The translations under genes were made by a program, and so were the position numbers. Under the pieces are notes generated by a model. That model had not been told where the DNA came from, did no database searches, and worked only from the letters and a program-made list of their open reading frames with translations. DNA of 64,000 nucleotides from Granulosicoccaceae sp. 1_MG-2023 (GTDB lineage Bacteria > Pseudomonadota > Gammaproteobacteria > Granulosicoccales > Granulosicoccaceae): positions 1 through 64,000 of the forward strand of contig JAUOPI010000021.1 in assembly GCA_030546905.1 (NCBI GenBank), in the 5' to 3' direction. Shown one piece after another: positions 45,930-54,766 of this stretch. Every line of letters begins with the position of its first letter. The stretch's first letter is position 1.

Positions 45930-46237
45930 TGCCCGGGACAGCGACCGGTCCGACTGAACGCTTCTGTAGTGACTGTCATCCCGGCAAAATCGCATAAGAT
46001 GTTGTTTTTGCGTTCAGAGTTTGTCTCAGGTTATGGAAACCGGCTTGCCCCGGTGCTACCTTGCGCCTTATCCCGTATGATGCACCGCGCCCGTCCCGAG
46101 GTCTGTGCGGACAGGTTTGAGCGCTGCAGGGGAGTGGTATCCGGCGGAGTAGCCGTTTAGGCTCTGTCGGACAGGGATTCATTCAGGGGAGCGGAACAGT
46201 CTCCGCTCTTGAACACAATTGAGATCAGGAAGCCGTA
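45930..46237 (+). other. Non-coding leader of fba
   Basis: About 300 bases without a supported gene. It should contain the fba promoter, but I cannot single out a convincing -35/-10 pair. AGATCAGGAAGCC provides the fba ribosome binding site (AGGA). Confidence 0.4.
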
Positions 46238-47317
46238 ATGTCCAAAAAAATCTCCGATTTCGTTAAGCCTGGCGTAGTGACCGGCGACGACGTCCAGAAA
46301 GTCTTTGAGTTGGCCCGTGAGGGCGGTTTTGCACTACCGGCTGTAAACTGCGTCGGCAGTGATTCGATCAATGCGGTACTGGAAGCCGCAGCCAAGGTCA
46401 ACTCGCCGGTGATCGTGCAGTTCTCCAACGGTGGTGCGGCCTTTTACGCCGGTAAGGGCCTCAAGCTGGAAGGCCAGCAGGCGCAGATCCTCGGTGCTGT
46501 AGCGGCGGCCCATCAGGTTCACGCCCTGGCCGAGGCCTACGGCGTACCGGTGATCCTGCATACCGACCACGCAGCCAAAAAACTGCTGCCGTGGATTGAC
46601 GGCCTGCTCGATGCCAGCGAAGCGCACTTTGAAAAGACCGGCAAACCGCTGTTCTCCTCTCATATGATCGATCTCTCCGAGGAAACGCTCGAAGAGAATA
46701 TGGATATCTGCGCGCGCTACCTCGAACGCATGGACAAGCTCGGTATGACACTGGAGATCGAGCTGGGTGTCACCGGTGGTGAAGAAGACGGTGTGGATAA
46801 CACCGGTATTGATTCCTCCGAGCTTTACACCCAGCCAGAAGACGTGGCTTATGCCTACGAAAGACTCAGTGCGATCAGCAAACGTTTCACCATCGCCGCG
46901 TCCTTCGGCAATGTGCACGGCGTTTACAAACCCGGCAACGTCAAACTGACGCCGAAGATTCTCGACAACTCACAAAAATACTGCTCGGAAAAATTCGGTC
47001 TGCCGGAAAAAGCCCTGAACTTCGTCTTCCACGGTGGTTCCGGTTCGGCGGCATCCGAGATCGAAGAAGCCATCAGCTACGGTGTGATCAAAATGAATAT
47101 CGACACCGACACGCAGTGGGCTACCTGGAACGGCGTGCGTGAGTACTACCTCGCCAACGAAGGCTATCTGCAAAGCCAGATCGGCAATCCCGACGGCGAC
47201 GACAAGCCCAACAAAAAATACTACGACCCGCGTGCCTGGCTGCGCAAAGGACAGGACAGCATGGTTGCCCGTCTGGAGCAGGCTTTCCGCGAACTCAACT
47301 GTATCGATCGCTACTAA
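46238..47317 (+). CDS. fbaA: Fructose-bisphosphate aldolase, class II
   Basis: This zinc enzyme cleaves fructose 1,6-bisphosphate into two triose phosphates. The 359-residue product matches E. coli FbaA along its whole length. The metal and catalytic residues lie in VILHTDHAAKKLLPW and ELGVTGGEEDGVDN, and the phosphate site in FVFHGGSGS and KMNIDTDTQWA. It is monocistronic, with its own leader and terminator. Confidence 0.97.
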   Translation: MSKKISDFVKPGVVTGDDVQKVFELAREGGFALPAVNCVGSDSINAVLEAAAKVNSPVIVQFSNGGAAFYAGKGLKLEGQQAQILGAVAAAHQVHALAEAYGVPVILHTDHAAKKLLPWIDGLLDASEAHFEKTGKPLFSSHMIDLSEETLEENMDICARYLERMDKLGMTLEIELGVTGGEEDGVDNTGIDSSELYTQPEDVAYAYERLSAISKRFTIAASFGNVHGVYKPGNVKLTPKILDNSQKYCSEKFGLPEKALNFVFHGGSGSAASEIEEAISYGVIKMNIDTDTQWATWNGVREYYLANEGYLQSQIGNPDGDDKPNKKYYDPRAWLRKGQDSMVARLEQAFRELNCIDRY

Positions 47318-47356
47318 GCGTTTCTCTGGCTGCACGGCGGTCAGCGACACAGTCAG

Positions 47357-47392
47357 GCCCGGCTGCCGATTTCGGTAGCCGGGCTTTTTTTT
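47357..47392 (+). terminator. Terminator of fbaA
   Basis: GCCCGGCTGCCG pairs with CGGTAGCCGGGC (one G-T pair) and is followed by eight T. Confidence 0.92.
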
Positions 47393-47407
47393 GCCTCGCG
47401 CCCGCAG

Positions 47408-47490
47408 GTGAATAGTTCACATTCCGGCAGTGCCTGACTCACGGAGCGCGCAGACGGCAAAGCGCATGATCTCTATCACGGGGACGCACT
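47408..47490 (+). promoter_or_regulatory. Conserved upstream blocks of small-family gene E
   Basis: GTGAATAGTTCAC (47408-47420) is a perfect 5-bp-arm palindrome and shares GAATAGTTCACA with copy C. GCGCATGAT (CATGAT at 47465) follows 49 bases after TTCACA, exactly as in copy C, and continues with a related TCTATCACGGGG-type stretch. The start codon is 115 bases from TTCACA. Confidence 0.5.
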
Positions 47491-47530
47491 ACGGCGCTCC
47501 GGTTTTACGCCAACAGGCAGGAGCAAGACG

Positions 47531-47776
47531 ATGAGCGATAAATCAGGTGGTGACATTCTTCAGGGCAATGCCGGCATGCAGGGTAACTTCGATGCCCAGA
47601 GCCTTAACAGTATTGCCAGCGGCGGCGCCGGTGCCGTCGACGCGATCGGTGGCATGGGTATGGCCACGGGTACAGCCAGCAGCACAACCACGCAGGCCCA
47701 GACCCAGGGCAATCTGGCTTCCTCCGGCTTCGGCGGATCAGATAACGTCCACGGCGATACCACCATTTCAGTATAA
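47531..47776 (+). CDS. Small Gly/Asn/Gln-rich family protein, copy E
   Basis: This 81-residue paralogue lies 27 kb from the others. It begins MSDKSGGDILQGNAGMQGN, keeps QSLNSI, GAGAVDAIGG, TQAQTQGNLASSGFGGSDN and TTI, and so belongs with copy C. It contains one His and lacks Cys, Pro, Trp, Arg, Glu and Tyr. CAGGAG lies nine bases before the ATG and a clear terminator follows. It is a single-gene unit between fbaA and the acylphosphatase gene. Function unknown. Confidence 0.85.
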   Translation: MSDKSGGDILQGNAGMQGNFDAQSLNSIASGGAGAVDAIGGMGMATGTASSTTTQAQTQGNLASSGFGGSDNVHGDTTISV

Positions 47777-47831
47777 AACAGAGCCGCGGCCCGGCCTGTT
47801 TCCTTCGCAGGCCGGGCCATCACGGCCGCTT

Positions 47832-47858
47832 AGCCGCTGTTTTTACAGCGGCTTTTTT
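47832..47858 (+). terminator. Terminator of copy E
   Basis: AGCCGCTGT and ACAGCGGCT form a 9-bp stem with a short TTTT loop followed by a T run. Confidence 0.9.
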
Positions 47859-47974
47859 GTGCGGGTTGTACGCCGGAGCGGCTTGTGCCCCGGCGGCTAT
47901 GGCGGTTGGCGGCGGCTTGTCTGATTGCGATACTGAGCGCAGCGGTGAATGTCGACAGTACGGAGAAATATCCC

Positions 47975-48262
47975 ATGAAACAGGTTCACGTTTTTGTTGA
48001 AGGGCGTGTGCAGGGCGTGAGTTTCCGTGCCTTTACTGAAGCTGAGGCGCGGCGGCTGGATTTGGCCGGTTGGGTGCGCAATTGCCCGGATGGCCGGGTC
48101 GAGTTGCAGGCCGGCGGCGATGCGATGGCGGTGGATGCGTTGCTGAGCTGGCTGTGGACGGGCTCGCCGCATGCCAGTGTGACGGCGGTGAATGTGACGG
48201 CGTTCACAGGCGGCGGGGAATTGCCGCGACCGTTCAGGATTGCGGCCGATGCAACGGGGTAG
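47975..48262 (+). CDS. acyP: Acylphosphatase
   Basis: The 95-residue product hydrolyses acyl phosphates. It has the family pattern GRVQGVSFRAFTEAEARRL with the phosphate-binding Arg, and GWVRNCPDGRVE with the catalytic Asn. I place the start at the ATG at 47975, with GGAG upstream. The same frame is open back to a GTG at 47885, which also has GGAG six bases before it. That longer form would add 30 residues that look like a signal peptide (arginines, then AAACLIAILSAAV). Confidence 0.88.
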   Translation: MKQVHVFVEGRVQGVSFRAFTEAEARRLDLAGWVRNCPDGRVELQAGGDAMAVDALLSWLWTGSPHASVTAVNVTAFTGGGELPRPFRIAADATG

Positions 48263-48283
48263 ACCAAACAGCACCGTTTCCGC

Positions 48284-50158
48284 ATGCAACGCATTTTCGT
48301 TTCAGTTCTGCTTTTAGCCGCGCTTGGCGCGGTGTTTCTCTCCATGAGCATAGAGCGCCTGGAGAGCCGGGCTTGCCGTGATATCGGTGGCGACCTTGCA
48401 TTATGTGCGAGCAGCGATATGGCGAAATTGTCCGATCACGGCAGGGTTCCGCTGGACCATCAGGACTACGCAATCGCGGACGGGCCCTTGCAATTGCACG
48501 CAGGGCGCAATGAAACCGTGGCTTTTCAGCTGTATTTGCAGAACCTTGGCGATGCTCAGGGCGAGGTGAAGCTGGCGTTTGATGATTTCACCAGTGACGC
48601 GGCAAGCCTGCCGGTAGCGGATAATCTGCGGTACTTCCTCGGTTGGTATCACCACGTGGATCAGGGTGGTTATACCTGGGGGCCGAGGAGCCGCGTGTTG
48701 GACTGGCCGGCCAGCTATCCCGATGCCTTGCTGCCACCTGAGGCCGGTTGCGGTGAAACCGTAAGGCTCTACGACGCGATTGCAGTACCGCAGAAGAAAC
48801 ATGATCTGCAGGTGGTTTGGGTGGACTTGTATATTCCGCCGACACAGGCACCGGGCCGCTACCATGGACAACTGCGTCTGACGCGCCCGGACGGGCACGA
48901 AGTGGTACAGGCGCTGTCACTGCAAGTCTGGCCTGCGACATTGCCGGCGAAGCCGTCGATTACGGCCGTTGGCGAAGTTTATCGCGCTTATCGTCTGGAA
49001 GGTCCCGGCGAAGATATGCGCACGGCGGCCTGGCGCGGGATGTCGCATTGTTATCAGCAGATCGCGCACGCGCACCGCACGGTGTTTCTCGAGCGCACGC
49101 CGGCTCTGGCCGATGATACTGACTGGGCGGATTATGATGCGATTTACCAGCCGGTGCTTGACGGCTCTTTGTTTACCCGCGAACAAGGCTACTATGGCCC
49201 CGGGCAGGGTGAGCCGGTGCCGGTCTGGCGTACGCCCTGGCCGCAGGACTACGATATCCGCGTCGAAGCGCCGCTGAGCGGGGCAGAGATTGATCTGTGG
49301 CGCAGCCGTGCGGCGGCCTGGGCTGAGCATGTGCGTGAACGTGGCTGGCAGGGCACTGACTACTTTGCCTATATTTTCGATGAGGTGGACGGCCCGACGG
49401 ATGAATCCGACAGCAGCGATATGCGGCGCGGGTATCTGACCATGGCGCACACCCAGATGCGCCGTGTGCAGCAGGCGCTGGATGCGGGCAGCGGCGATAT
49501 ACCGATTGATCTGATGTGGACCAGTCATTCCGATCCCGCACAATGGGACGGGGTCGAAGGTGTGGATCTGGCCGGCACCATCCGCCTTTGGGTACCCAAT
49601 GCCGGTGCTGCCGATCCGCAGTATCTGGGGGATCGTGCGGCACAGGGCGAGAAGGTCTGGTTCTACCACGACGGACACCCGCATGTGGGCGTTCACAGTA
49701 TCAATGCCTCAGGTATCGATATGCGTACCTGGGGCGTGATCGGGGCGCGCTACGCGTTTGACGGGCAGCTGATGTGGGCAGTGAATCTGGGCAGTGATGA
49801 GCGTCCGTTCGCACGGCCCAGCTACAAAGATGATGATGATCGTTTCGGTAATGGCGTGATGGTTTATCCGGGCAATCAATTGCCGAAGATCGGCTATCCG
49901 GCGGCGCCCGGTCCCTTGCCGTCGATCCGCCTGAAAAACTGGCGCCGCGGGCTGCAGGATGCCGATCTGGTGGCGCTGGCAAAGCAAGCCGGCCACGCCG
50001 CGGCGGTCGATGAACTGCTGCGCCGGCAAATGCCCGAAGCTCTGGGCGCGGCCCGCTCCGGTGCGGCGCGCTGGTCGGATGATCCGGCTGATTGGCTGGA
50101 TTTTCATCGTGAACTGCTCAAACTGGCCAGTCAGCCGCCGCACACCGCGGCGCACTGA
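48284..50158 (+). CDS. Exported DUF4091-type glycoside hydrolase-like protein
   Basis: The 624-residue product has an N-terminal hydrophobic segment (~3-22) and resembles the DUF4091/GH123-like group. It has an N-terminal beta-sandwich (NETVAFQLYLQNLGDAQGEVKLAF...), a TIM-barrel-like middle with IFDEVDGPTDESDSSD, in which an Asp-Glu pair would be catalytic, and a C-terminal DUF4091-like region (WGVIGARYAFDGQLMWAVNLG and PSIRLKNWRRGLQDADLVAL). Role in glycan breakdown at the cell surface is inferred. No sugar-uptake genes accompany it. Confidence 0.75.
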   Translation: MQRIFVSVLLLAALGAVFLSMSIERLESRACRDIGGDLALCASSDMAKLSDHGRVPLDHQDYAIADGPLQLHAGRNETVAFQLYLQNLGDAQGEVKLAFDDFTSDAASLPVADNLRYFLGWYHHVDQGGYTWGPRSRVLDWPASYPDALLPPEAGCGETVRLYDAIAVPQKKHDLQVVWVDLYIPPTQAPGRYHGQLRLTRPDGHEVVQALSLQVWPATLPAKPSITAVGEVYRAYRLEGPGEDMRTAAWRGMSHCYQQIAHAHRTVFLERTPALADDTDWADYDAIYQPVLDGSLFTREQGYYGPGQGEPVPVWRTPWPQDYDIRVEAPLSGAEIDLWRSRAAAWAEHVRERGWQGTDYFAYIFDEVDGPTDESDSSDMRRGYLTMAHTQMRRVQQALDAGSGDIPIDLMWTSHSDPAQWDGVEGVDLAGTIRLWVPNAGAADPQYLGDRAAQGEKVWFYHDGHPHVGVHSINASGIDMRTWGVIGARYAFDGQLMWAVNLGSDERPFARPSYKDDDDRFGNGVMVYPGNQLPKIGYPAAPGPLPSIRLKNWRRGLQDADLVALAKQAGHAAAVDELLRRQMPEALGAARSGAARWSDDPADWLDFHRELLKLASQPPHTAAH

Positions 50159-50237
50159 CCAGTACGCCGGCTTTACTCTGCGCGCGCGGCGCCGATATAC
50201 CCTTATACCCAATTCCCGATGACTACAGGCTCACTAC

Positions 50238-52043
50238 GTGCGCAAAGACACCTCTCATCCTTTTGCTGACAGCGCCAGCGGCAAATTGTTGCTCGGCCAG
50301 GTCCTCAGCGGTTTGCTGGCCGATGGATTGATTGCCAAAGAAAACTGCGAGTTGCTGACCTCACTTTCCGACACGCCCGAGCGGCGCAAGCAGAATGCGA
50401 TGGAGGTGATCGCCAAGAGCAACTGGACCAGTCTGAAGGAGCCGAACAAACCGATTGATACGGAGTTTCTGGCCAATTGGCTGGCGGCCAAAACCGGTCT
50501 GCCGTTTCAGCGTATCGACCCGTTGAAGATCGAGGTCTCGCGCGTGACCAAGGTGGTGTCCTACGCCTATGCCTCGCGCTACCGGATCATTCCGCTGGAT
50601 GTCACCGACGACAGCGTGACCTTCGGTACCGCCGAACCGTTTCTGAAAGAATGGGAAAATGAACTCGCGCCGATTCTCAACAAAGAGATCAAGCGGGTCA
50701 TCTGCAATCCCAAAGACATAGACCGCTATCTGGTCGAGTTCTACAACTTGTCCCGCTCGGTGATGGGGGCTGAGCACGATCAAGCCAAGTCCGGCACCAG
50801 CAATGCAATGCAGAACCTTGAGCAGATGATGGAGCTCGGGCGGCGTGGCAAGCTGGACGCCAATGATCAGCATGTGGTGAGCATTGTTGACTGGTTATTG
50901 CAGTATGCATTTGAGCAACGCGCCAGTGATATTCATCTGGAACCGCGCCGTGAGCTCAGCCAGGTGCGCTTCCGTATCGATGGCGTGATGCACGATGTGT
51001 ACGCCATGCCGGCGCCGGTCATGATGGCCGTGACCAGTCGTCTGAAGATTCTCGGTCGTATGGATGTGGCGGAAAAACGCCGCCCGCAGGACGGGCGTCT
51101 GAAAACCCGTTATGAGAACGGCAAAGAGGTCGAGTTGCGTCTGTCGACCATGCCGATTGCCTTCGGCGAGAAGATGGTGATGCGGATCTTCGATCCGGAC
51201 GTGCTGGTCAAGGATCAGCAACAACTCGGTTTTGATGTGCGTGAGGCGACTATCTGGAACCGTATGATCCGTCAGCCGCACGGCATTCTGCTGGTCACAG
51301 GCCCGACCGGTTCCGGTAAAACCACCACGCTCTACAGCAGTTTGCAACAGCTGGCTCAGCCGGAAGTGAATGTCTGTACGGTGGAAGATCCGATTGAGCT
51401 GGTGGTACCGGCCTTCAATCAAATGCAAGTCCAGCACAATATCGATCTGGATTTTGCCTCGGGTATCCGCACGCTGCTGCGTCAGGATCCGGACATCATC
51501 ATGGTCGGTGAGATCCGCGACCGCGAAACCGCCCAGATGGCGGTGCAGGCCGCGCTTACGGGCCATCTTGTATTATCGACCTTGCATACCAACGATGCCC
51601 CTTCGGCAATTACCCGTTTGCTGGAGCTGGGCATTCCTTACTACCTGATCCGTTCGACGCTGATCGGCGTGATCGCGCAGCGGCTGGTGCGGACCTTGTG
51701 TCCGCAGTGCGCGGCACCGGCCGAAGTAGACGAAGAAGACTGGCATTCTTTGCTCAAGCCCTGGAAGTTGCCTTTGCCCACGCAGGCGCGTAAACCGGTC
51801 GGATGTCTGGAATGCCGCAACACCGGTTTTCGCGGACGTGCCGGTGTTTATGAGCTGATGGAAATCAACCCCGTGGTGCGCGACGCGATCACTCAGGAAA
51901 CCCAGCTCGAACAGATGCGTCGTAAGGCTTGTATTTCGGGTATGCGTCCGCTGCGAATCAGTGGCATGCTAAAAGTGGCACAAGGTGTGACTACCATAGA
52001 AGAAGTGCTGAAAGTCTCGCCCGATCCGCTGGGAGCGGGCTAG
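50238..52043 (+). CDS. GspE/PilB-family secretion or pilus ATPase (orphan)
   Basis: The 601-residue product has a T2SSE N-terminal domain (~65-170), then the ATPase core: Walker A GPTGSGKTTT, Asp box VEDPIE, Walker B DPDIIMVGEIRDRETA, His box LVLSTLHTND. It also has the zinc-binding CPQCAAP...CLECRNTGF that marks GspE/PilB. It is separate from the gspE at 58.9-60.4 kb and has no platform, pilin or secretin gene beside it. It could serve a type IV pilus, an MSHA-like pilus or a variant secretion system. GTG start. Confidence 0.85.
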   Translation: MRKDTSHPFADSASGKLLLGQVLSGLLADGLIAKENCELLTSLSDTPERRKQNAMEVIAKSNWTSLKEPNKPIDTEFLANWLAAKTGLPFQRIDPLKIEVSRVTKVVSYAYASRYRIIPLDVTDDSVTFGTAEPFLKEWENELAPILNKEIKRVICNPKDIDRYLVEFYNLSRSVMGAEHDQAKSGTSNAMQNLEQMMELGRRGKLDANDQHVVSIVDWLLQYAFEQRASDIHLEPRRELSQVRFRIDGVMHDVYAMPAPVMMAVTSRLKILGRMDVAEKRRPQDGRLKTRYENGKEVELRLSTMPIAFGEKMVMRIFDPDVLVKDQQQLGFDVREATIWNRMIRQPHGILLVTGPTGSGKTTTLYSSLQQLAQPEVNVCTVEDPIELVVPAFNQMQVQHNIDLDFASGIRTLLRQDPDIIMVGEIRDRETAQMAVQAALTGHLVLSTLHTNDAPSAITRLLELGIPYYLIRSTLIGVIAQRLVRTLCPQCAAPAEVDEEDWHSLLKPWKLPLPTQARKPVGCLECRNTGFRGRAGVYELMEINPVVRDAITQETQLEQMRRKACISGMRPLRISGMLKVAQGVTTIEEVLKVSPDPLGAG

Positions 52044-52084
52044 TTCGGCCCTGAACTTAACCCGAATATGCCAAGGAATTGACT

Positions 52085-52399
52085 ATGCAGATACACTTCA
52101 TCGAGAAGGAAAAAGATTTCAAACGCTTGGCTGCTGACGCCAACCGCTGGGAAAGCGGTAACTGGGCCGTCACCCCGGAAGTGGCAGAAGAGGCTGTCGG
52201 AGGCGATATTTTCTTCCACAAGCAGCGTACGTCGCCGTCGTATTTTGGCGGAAAGGTGCTTTCATTCCGGCAGACCGAGTCCGATGCGGGTGAGGTTCGT
52301 GTGGTGTTCGAGTTTGAAATGACGCAAGGCCACCGTGGTCAGAAAACCGATCGCAAAGGCTGGACTTCGGAAACCAAAATCATCCGCGAAAGCGCCTGA
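52085..52399 (+). CDS. Conserved-looking hypothetical protein
   Basis: This 104-residue protein is not one I recognise. It is charged, with no membrane segment or signal peptide. It starts MQIHFIEKEKDFKRLAADANRWESGNW and has a beta-rich second half (GKVLSFRQTESDAGEVRVVFEFEM). AAGGAATTGACT precedes the ATG. It lies 41 bp after the orphan ATPase gene on the same strand and may be co-transcribed. Confidence 0.65.
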   Translation: MQIHFIEKEKDFKRLAADANRWESGNWAVTPEVAEEAVGGDIFFHKQRTSPSYFGGKVLSFRQTESDAGEVRVVFEFEMTQGHRGQKTDRKGWTSETKIIRESA

Positions 52400-52459
52400 T
52401 TGGGAATCCTGCGCCGTGACGGTTATGCTCGGGCGATCGATGCAACCGGGCGGCACAGG

Positions 52460-53362
52460 ATGTCCACCACTGACTTTACCATTCTCACCGCTGACGGGCA
52501 GAATCTGCCTGTCAGTGTCTTCCCCGCCGAAGGCGCTGCCGACGCGCCTGTAATACAAATCCTCCATGGCATGGCCGAGCACGCCGGCCGTTATCAGGCC
52601 TTTGCCGCACAATTGCAGCGGGCCGGTTACACGGTCTGGTTGCACAATCACCGCGGTCACGCAGATCGTCTGCCTGCCGGGCATCTGGCACGCGGCGAGT
52701 GGGCTTTGTTGCTGGATGATATTGCGCGGATTCAGGACACGCTGCCCGACGGCCGGCGCTTGATTCTCTTCGGTCACTCCATGGGCAGTTTTATCGCCCG
52801 CGATTTTCTCTGCAGTTATCCGCAGCGTGCGGATGCACTGATCCTTTCGGGCACCGGATCGGCCGGGGCGCTGCGTCTGCGAGCGGGCCGGGCGATGGTC
52901 GCGGCGGTGGCGGCGCTCAGCGGTGCCGATAAGCCCTCGCGTTTTCTGAGCGTGCTCGGCTTTGGCAGCTTTAACAAACGTATTGCCGATGCACGGACAC
53001 CGGCAGACTGGTTGTCGCGTGATCCTGCGGCCGTACAGGCCTATCTGAGCGATCCGCTGTGCGGCCGTGATTGCACGCCGTCATTCTGGTATGAGCTGAC
53101 CAGTGCGTTGATCCGTATCCATTCAAAACAAGCCTATCGGGCTTTGCCGCCGTCCTTGCCGGTGTATCTGTTCTCCGGTGCTGAAGATCCGGTCGGCAAT
53201 TACGGCAAAGGTGTCAGGCAGGTACGTGATGCGCTGCTGGAAGGCGGGGTCAGGGATGTGCAGATGCGGCTGTACGGCGGTGGCCGTCATGAAATGTTGC
53301 AGGAGACTAATACAGAGGAGGTCGTCCGGGATCTGCTCGAATGGTTGCAGCGTCACGCCTGA
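52460..53362 (+). CDS. Alpha/beta hydrolase (monoacylglycerol lipase/lysophospholipase type)
   Basis: The 300-residue product has the Hydrolase_4 lipase-type layout: LHGMAEHAGRY oxyanion region, nucleophile elbow GHSMGS (Ser ~107), Asp in FSGAEDPVGN and His in GGRHEML. It would hydrolyse monoacylglycerols or lysophospholipids. The ATG at 52460 gives a compact start before TDFTILTADGQ; a longer frame begins at 52400 directly after the previous stop. Confidence 0.87.
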   Translation: MSTTDFTILTADGQNLPVSVFPAEGAADAPVIQILHGMAEHAGRYQAFAAQLQRAGYTVWLHNHRGHADRLPAGHLARGEWALLLDDIARIQDTLPDGRRLILFGHSMGSFIARDFLCSYPQRADALILSGTGSAGALRLRAGRAMVAAVAALSGADKPSRFLSVLGFGSFNKRIADARTPADWLSRDPAAVQAYLSDPLCGRDCTPSFWYELTSALIRIHSKQAYRALPPSLPVYLFSGAEDPVGNYGKGVRQVRDALLEGGVRDVQMRLYGGGRHEMLQETNTEEVVRDLLEWLQRHA

Positions 53363-53394
53363 CCCCGGTGGCGGCCGGGGGCAGGCACGCGGGC

Positions 53395-54618
53395 TCAGGT
53401 CAGAGCGCCGGCATCGGGCACCGCCTCGGCGGCGCGGGCCAGGGTTGAGAAGGCTGTGATCGCCAGTATTGCCGCCGTCACCATCACCACGGCCATGGGC
53501 AGGGCACTGTGTTTACCGGCCAGCCCGACCAGCGGCGAGGCCACCGCGCCGAGGGAAAACTGTGTCGCGCCCATCAGGGCCGAGGCCGTGCCGCGGGCGT
53601 GTGGTGTCTGGGCCAATGCCAGGGCACTTGAATTACCCATGACCAAACCGACCGAGGACACGGTGATAAACAATGCCGGCAGCAAAAACATCGCACTGGC
53701 CCCGTTCAGCACGGCAAGCAGGACCAGCAGGCTGCCGCACAGCAGGACGCTGAGTCCGGCGGCGGCCAGTTGCCGTGGTTTGAAGCGGTCCAGCAGCTTT
53801 GCGGTGGACGCGCTGACGATGATGATGCCGGCGGCATTGGTGCCGAAGACCAGGGCAAAGGCCTGCGGTGATAAACCAAGCACGCCCTGAATGACAAAAG
53901 GGGAGGCCGAGATATAGCCGAACAGCACCACAAAGGTCATGCCGATGGTGAGGATATAGCCAAGGTAACGGCGGTTGCTGATGACATTGCCGAAGGCGGC
54001 CATTTGCGCCCGCACACCGTCGGCGGCCCGCTGCTCCGCCGGCAGCGACTCGCCGATATAGCGGTACACACCTGTCAGGGACAGCAGTGACAGCAGTGAC
54101 AGAACAACAAACACCGTGCGCCAGTCGCCGCTGAGCGAAACAACACCGGTGCCGGCCATCGGTGCCAGTACCGGGGCCAGACCACCGATCATCATCATAA
54201 TCTGAAACAGCTTGGCCGCTGCGGTGGCGTTCTCCGTACGGTCGGCAATGATCGCGCGAGCCAGCACAACGCCGGCGGCACCGCCCAGCCCCTGCAGAAA
54301 ACGCAGCACAATCAGGGTGTGGATGTCAGGGGCGAATACGCTCAGGATACAGGCGACGGCGGCCAGCGCGGTGCCGGCCAGCAGCGGCCGGCGACGACCG
54401 GTGCGGTCAGACAGCGGGCCGAACAGCAGCTGGCCCAGAGCCAGGCCGAACAGGAAGCTGGTCAGCGTCATTTGTACGCCGGACGCATCCGTGCCGAGAT
54501 CGCTGGCGATCAGCGGAAACGCCGCCAGGTACATATCGGTGGACAGCGGTGCGACCGCGGAAAGCAGGGCGAGCACCAGAATGGCGATCGGTGCGAAAGG
54601 GATTTTGGACTGGGTCAT
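53395..54618 (-). CDS. Bcr/CflA-family MFS multidrug transporter
   Basis: The 407-residue product has twelve helices and Bcr/CflA signatures: STDMYLAAFPLIASDLG in helix 1, QLLFGPLSDRTGRRRPLL (motif A) and RFLQGLGGAAGVVLARAIIADR. It is a second member of the family in the window, only distantly like the one at 18.7 kb. A palindrome upstream suggests control by a MarR- or TetR-type repressor, but none is encoded next to it. Confidence 0.9.
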   Translation of the reverse strand: MTQSKIPFAPIAILVLALLSAVAPLSTDMYLAAFPLIASDLGTDASGVQMTLTSFLFGLALGQLLFGPLSDRTGRRRPLLAGTALAAVACILSVFAPDIHTLIVLRFLQGLGGAAGVVLARAIIADRTENATAAAKLFQIMMMIGGLAPVLAPMAGTGVVSLSGDWRTVFVVLSLLSLLSLTGVYRYIGESLPAEQRAADGVRAQMAAFGNVISNRRYLGYILTIGMTFVVLFGYISASPFVIQGVLGLSPQAFALVFGTNAAGIIIVSASTAKLLDRFKPRQLAAAGLSVLLCGSLLVLLAVLNGASAMFLLPALFITVSSVGLVMGNSSALALAQTPHARGTASALMGATQFSLGAVASPLVGLAGKHSALPMAVVMVTAAILAITAFSTLARAAEAVPDAGALT

Positions 54619-54671
54619 GGGAAAATCTTCGTCACGGGGCGGAAAACAAGCGTGGCACATTAAAATAGAAA

Positions 54672-54686
54672 GTTGATATTAGCAAC
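54672..54686 (-). promoter_or_regulatory. Possible repressor operator of the MFS gene
   Basis: GTTGATATTAGCAAC is a near-palindrome (GTTG/CAAC arms with matching inner TA pairs) 54 bp upstream of the MFS start, inside an AT-rich stretch that would hold the promoter. Confidence 0.45.
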
Positions 54687-54766
54687 TAAAATACCACGCT
54701 GACGTGATGAGGTTAATGTAGCGCGCCATTACCGCTTTGAAGGATGGGCAGGGCTTTGCCCGCGCC

